Shown piece after piece: positions 62,134-64,000 of a DNA stretch of 64,000 bases. The notes beneath the pieces were generated by a model. It ran no database searches. It was not told where the DNA came from and saw nothing but the letters and a program-made list of their open reading frames with translations. The stretch is from positions 1 through 64,000 of the forward strand of contig JAEUIN010000147.1 of assembly GCA_016793115.1 (NCBI GenBank), in the 5' to 3' direction. A program made the position numbers and the translations under genes. This stretch comes from Planctomycetaceae bacterium (lineage in GTDB: Bacteria > Planctomycetota > Planctomycetia > Pirellulales > PNKZ01). Positions within the stretch are counted from its first letter, which is position 1. Each line of letters opens with the position of its first letter.

Positions 62134-63096
62134 ATGTCCGCTCGATTTTGGCAGTGTTCGCGCTATGTTCCGGTGCTGGTGCTGTCTTGCGCGCTCACGG
62201 CGTGGGCCGCCGATGCGACAAAACTCGCTCCGCCCCCGAAGTTCGACGCTGCGGCCATCGGCGACCTCTTCTTCAAAGACGCGCGGCAACAACTGATCGG
62301 CAGCCCGCCGGTCGCCGGCGCGGCCGTGGCGACGCCGACGGTGCCCGGGGCGGCGATGCCGACCGCCGGTTCGCCTTCCGCCGCACCTGCCGCGGGGGGC
62401 TCGACCGACGGCAACGCCTGGTCGGCGCTCGTGAGCGCGGAGACGCTCGAGTCGGAGGTGAAAGCCCAACCGACCGAGATCGACAAGGCGATGAAGTCGA
62501 CGAACCAGCAGAAGAGCGCTCGCATGGTCATGTCGTATTTGGCCGCGCTCTACGGCGTAATCTTCAAGTACGACGGCGAGGTCCGCTGGAAAGACGACGG
62601 CCAAGCTTTGCGCGACAGCTTCGCCAAAGCCGGCAACAATCTCAAGGCTTGGACCGACACGCAAAAGAAGCAGGTCGCCAAGTTGCAGACCGATCTGCGC
62701 GATTTGATTCAAGGCAATAAGCCGGCGCTTTCCACGGCCTTCGACGCCGAAGCCCCGTGGAGCGAACTGGTCGATCGCACGCCGATCATGCACCGCTTGG
62801 AAATGGCCATGACCGGCGAACGCCTCAACGGCTGGACGAAGGACGCCGACGCCGTGAAGAAAAACCAGGAAGCCGTGATTCGCGAGGCGGAAGTGCTGGC
62901 CATGCTCGGCCGCATCATTCAAGACAAGAGTTACGAACTCTCCGACGACGAAACCTATCTCGGGTTCGCTAAGGAATTGGAGACGCAAGCGATGAACGTC
63001 GTCAAAGCCGCGAAGTCGGGCGACGGCGCCGCGGCCTCGTCGGCCGTCGCCAAAATTCAAAAGTCGTGCGACGACTGCCACGGCGGCTTCCGTTAA
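62134..63096 (+). CDS. cytochrome c with C-terminal heme site
   Basis: A 320-residue exported protein. The signal peptide is followed by a Pro/Ala-rich linker (about 60-95). The only heme motif is CDDCH (312-316) at the very end, C-DD-C-H-GGFR, as in class II cytochromes c (c-prime type). The rest is mostly helical, including FKYDGEVRWKDDGQALRDSFAKAGNN and LEMAMTGERLNGWTKDADAVKKNQEAV, long for the family (usually about 130 residues). Confidence 0.85.
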   Translation: MSARFWQCSRYVPVLVLSCALTAWAADATKLAPPPKFDAAAIGDLFFKDARQQLIGSPPVAGAAVATPTVPGAAMPTAGSPSAAPAAGGSTDGNAWSALVSAETLESEVKAQPTEIDKAMKSTNQQKSARMVMSYLAALYGVIFKYDGEVRWKDDGQALRDSFAKAGNNLKAWTDTQKKQVAKLQTDLRDLIQGNKPALSTAFDAEAPWSELVDRTPIMHRLEMAMTGERLNGWTKDADAVKKNQEAVIREAEVLAMLGRIIQDKSYELSDDETYLGFAKELETQAMNVVKAAKSGDGAAASSAVAKIQKSCDDCHGGFR

Positions 63097-63285
63097 TCGC
63101 CGGCTGTTTGCTTGCCCGTCCGTCCTAAGTTCGGCGCCACTTCTTGGGAGCGAGTGTGCGATCCTGTGTCGCGCCCGCGCCTCTTGCGGCGGGCGCTCGG
63201 CTCGATGATTATTGTGGCCGCCGCCTCTCCTAGGAGCCGCCCGCCCTCGGCTCGTTCTTTTTCCTTCCGCTTACACGAGCACGCC

Positions 63286-64000
63286 ATGTCGTATCGATTC
63301 GCCGTCGCCGTCGCCTTTGCCGCGACTGCTCTCTCCGTTTCCTCGCCGAGTTTCGCCGCCGACGCTCCCAAAGCGGAAGTCCCGGAGCGAACCGCGCAAG
63401 CCGGCGTGCCGCGAGGAAAGTTCACCTCGGGCGTGTTCGCCGAGAGCAAGATCTACCCGGGCACACGTCGCGACTACGGAGTCTATGTGCCGGCGCAGTA
63501 CTCGCCGGAGCAGTCGGCGAATCTGATGGTCTTCATGGACGGCACCGGTTACTCGAAACCCGACGGCGCGTTTCGCGTGCCGGTCGTGTTCGACAACTTG
63601 ATCCATCAAAAATCGCTCCCCGTGACGATCGCCGTCTTCGTCAACCCGGGCGTGATCCCCGCGACCAAGCCCGGCGCGAAAGACCGCAGCAACCGGTCGT
63701 TCGAATATGATTCGCTCGGCGATCTCTACGCGAAGTTCCTCGTCGACGAATTCCTCCCCGTCGCGCTTAAGGGGCTCAACGTTTCCACCGATCCCAAGCG
63801 CCGCGCCGTATGCGGCATTTCTTCGGGCGGCATCTGCGCGTTCACCGCGGCTTGGGAGCGACCCGATCAGTTCGGCAAGGTGATGAGCCACATCGGCAGC
63901 TTTACCGACATTCGCGGCGGCTGGGCTTATCCCGGCCTCGTCCGCAAGACCAAAGGCGCGCCGAAGCCGATCAAGATCTATCTGCAAGACGGCAAGGACG
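63286..64000 (+). CDS. alpha/beta-hydrolase esterase, truncated by window end
   Basis: The first 238 residues of an exported hydrolase (signal MSYRFAVAVAFAATALSVSS). RDYGVYVPAQYSPEQSANLMVFMDGTGY and the nucleophile elbow GISSGG (Ser in CGISSGGICAFTAAWERP) match enterochelin-esterase/Fes-like proteins of the esterase D family. The window ends before the catalytic Asp and His. Substrate unknown; carbohydrate or siderophore esters are possible. Confidence 0.9.
   Translation, partial: MSYRFAVAVAFAATALSVSSPSFAADAPKAEVPERTAQAGVPRGKFTSGVFAESKIYPGTRRDYGVYVPAQYSPEQSANLMVFMDGTGYSKPDGAFRVPVVFDNLIHQKSLPVTIAVFVNPGVIPATKPGAKDRSNRSFEYDSLGDLYAKFLVDEFLPVALKGLNVSTDPKRRAVCGISSGGICAFTAAWERPDQFGKVMSHIGSFTDIRGGWAYPGLVRKTKGAPKPIKIYLQDGKD

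Overview
The window is a high-GC bacterial chromosome segment from a planctomycete, most likely of the Pirellulales. This rests on gene content: a cytochrome-c/DUF1549/DUF1553 protein followed directly by a DUF1501 protein (8.6-13.0 kb), a DUF1080 protein, a formylglycine sulfatase, a GT-C type membrane glycosyltransferase, a PadR regulator paired with a membrane protein carrying the short helical permease-prefix domain, and many short secreted proteins of unknown function. No rRNA, CRISPR array or prophage is visible. Two tRNA genes are present, Val(UAC) and Asn(GUU), and neither encodes CCA.

Layout. 0-8.4 kb: glycine-zipper lipoprotein, a cystathionine gamma-synthase family enzyme behind a structured leader, UspA, a leucine-rich lipoprotein, an SF1 helicase, DUF1080, an FAD oxidoreductase and a PQ-loop protein. 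8.6-17.3 kb: the planctomycete cytochrome/DUF1501 pair, then a tight minus-strand group (membrane protein, aldose epimerase, GT-C protein). 17.3-24.3 kb: tRNA-Val, a zinc-finger-like membrane protein and the imuA-imuB-dnaE2 mutagenesis cassette followed by a YjbQ protein. 24.6-30.8 kb: PAS protein, glycogen synthase, sulfatase, a LuxR-type regulator with a degenerate receiver, and argC. 30.8-33.5 kb: beta-helix protein and the PadR operon. 33.5-37.5 kb: a small accessory island with a frameshifted gene, a REP-associated tyrosine transposase with inverted repeats at both ends, a zinc-ribbon gene bordered by integron-attC-like sites, and hairpin repeats. 37.5-48.4 kb: a giant LplT-PlsC-acyl-ACP-synthetase fusion, small secreted proteins, an RsbV/RsbW-like pair, tRNA-Asn, a VIT1-like transporter and a PLC-like protein. 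48.4-64 kb: M16 protease, a TetR/MFP/RND efflux operon, an FkbM-like methyltransferase, DedA, ApbE, bestrophin-like channel, a class-II-like cytochrome c and a truncated esterase.

Several genes form functional groups. ImuA, ImuB and DnaE2 make one translesion synthesis unit. RsbV and RsbW form a partner-switch pair. TetR, membrane fusion protein and RND pump form an efflux unit with no outer-membrane factor nearby.

The most interesting non-coding signals are: (1) a roughly 245-nt leader before the cystathionine gamma-synthase gene with a promoter, an intrinsic terminator and a complementary upstream segment that could form an antiterminator; (2) three 10-bp palindromes at exact 15-bp spacing before padR; (3) a 10-10-10 inverted repeat at 31915-31944; (4) attC-like sequences around the zinc-ribbon gene; (5) nested palindromic repeats at 6399-6474 and 7881-7950. 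All calls come from reading the sequence; no database search was run.
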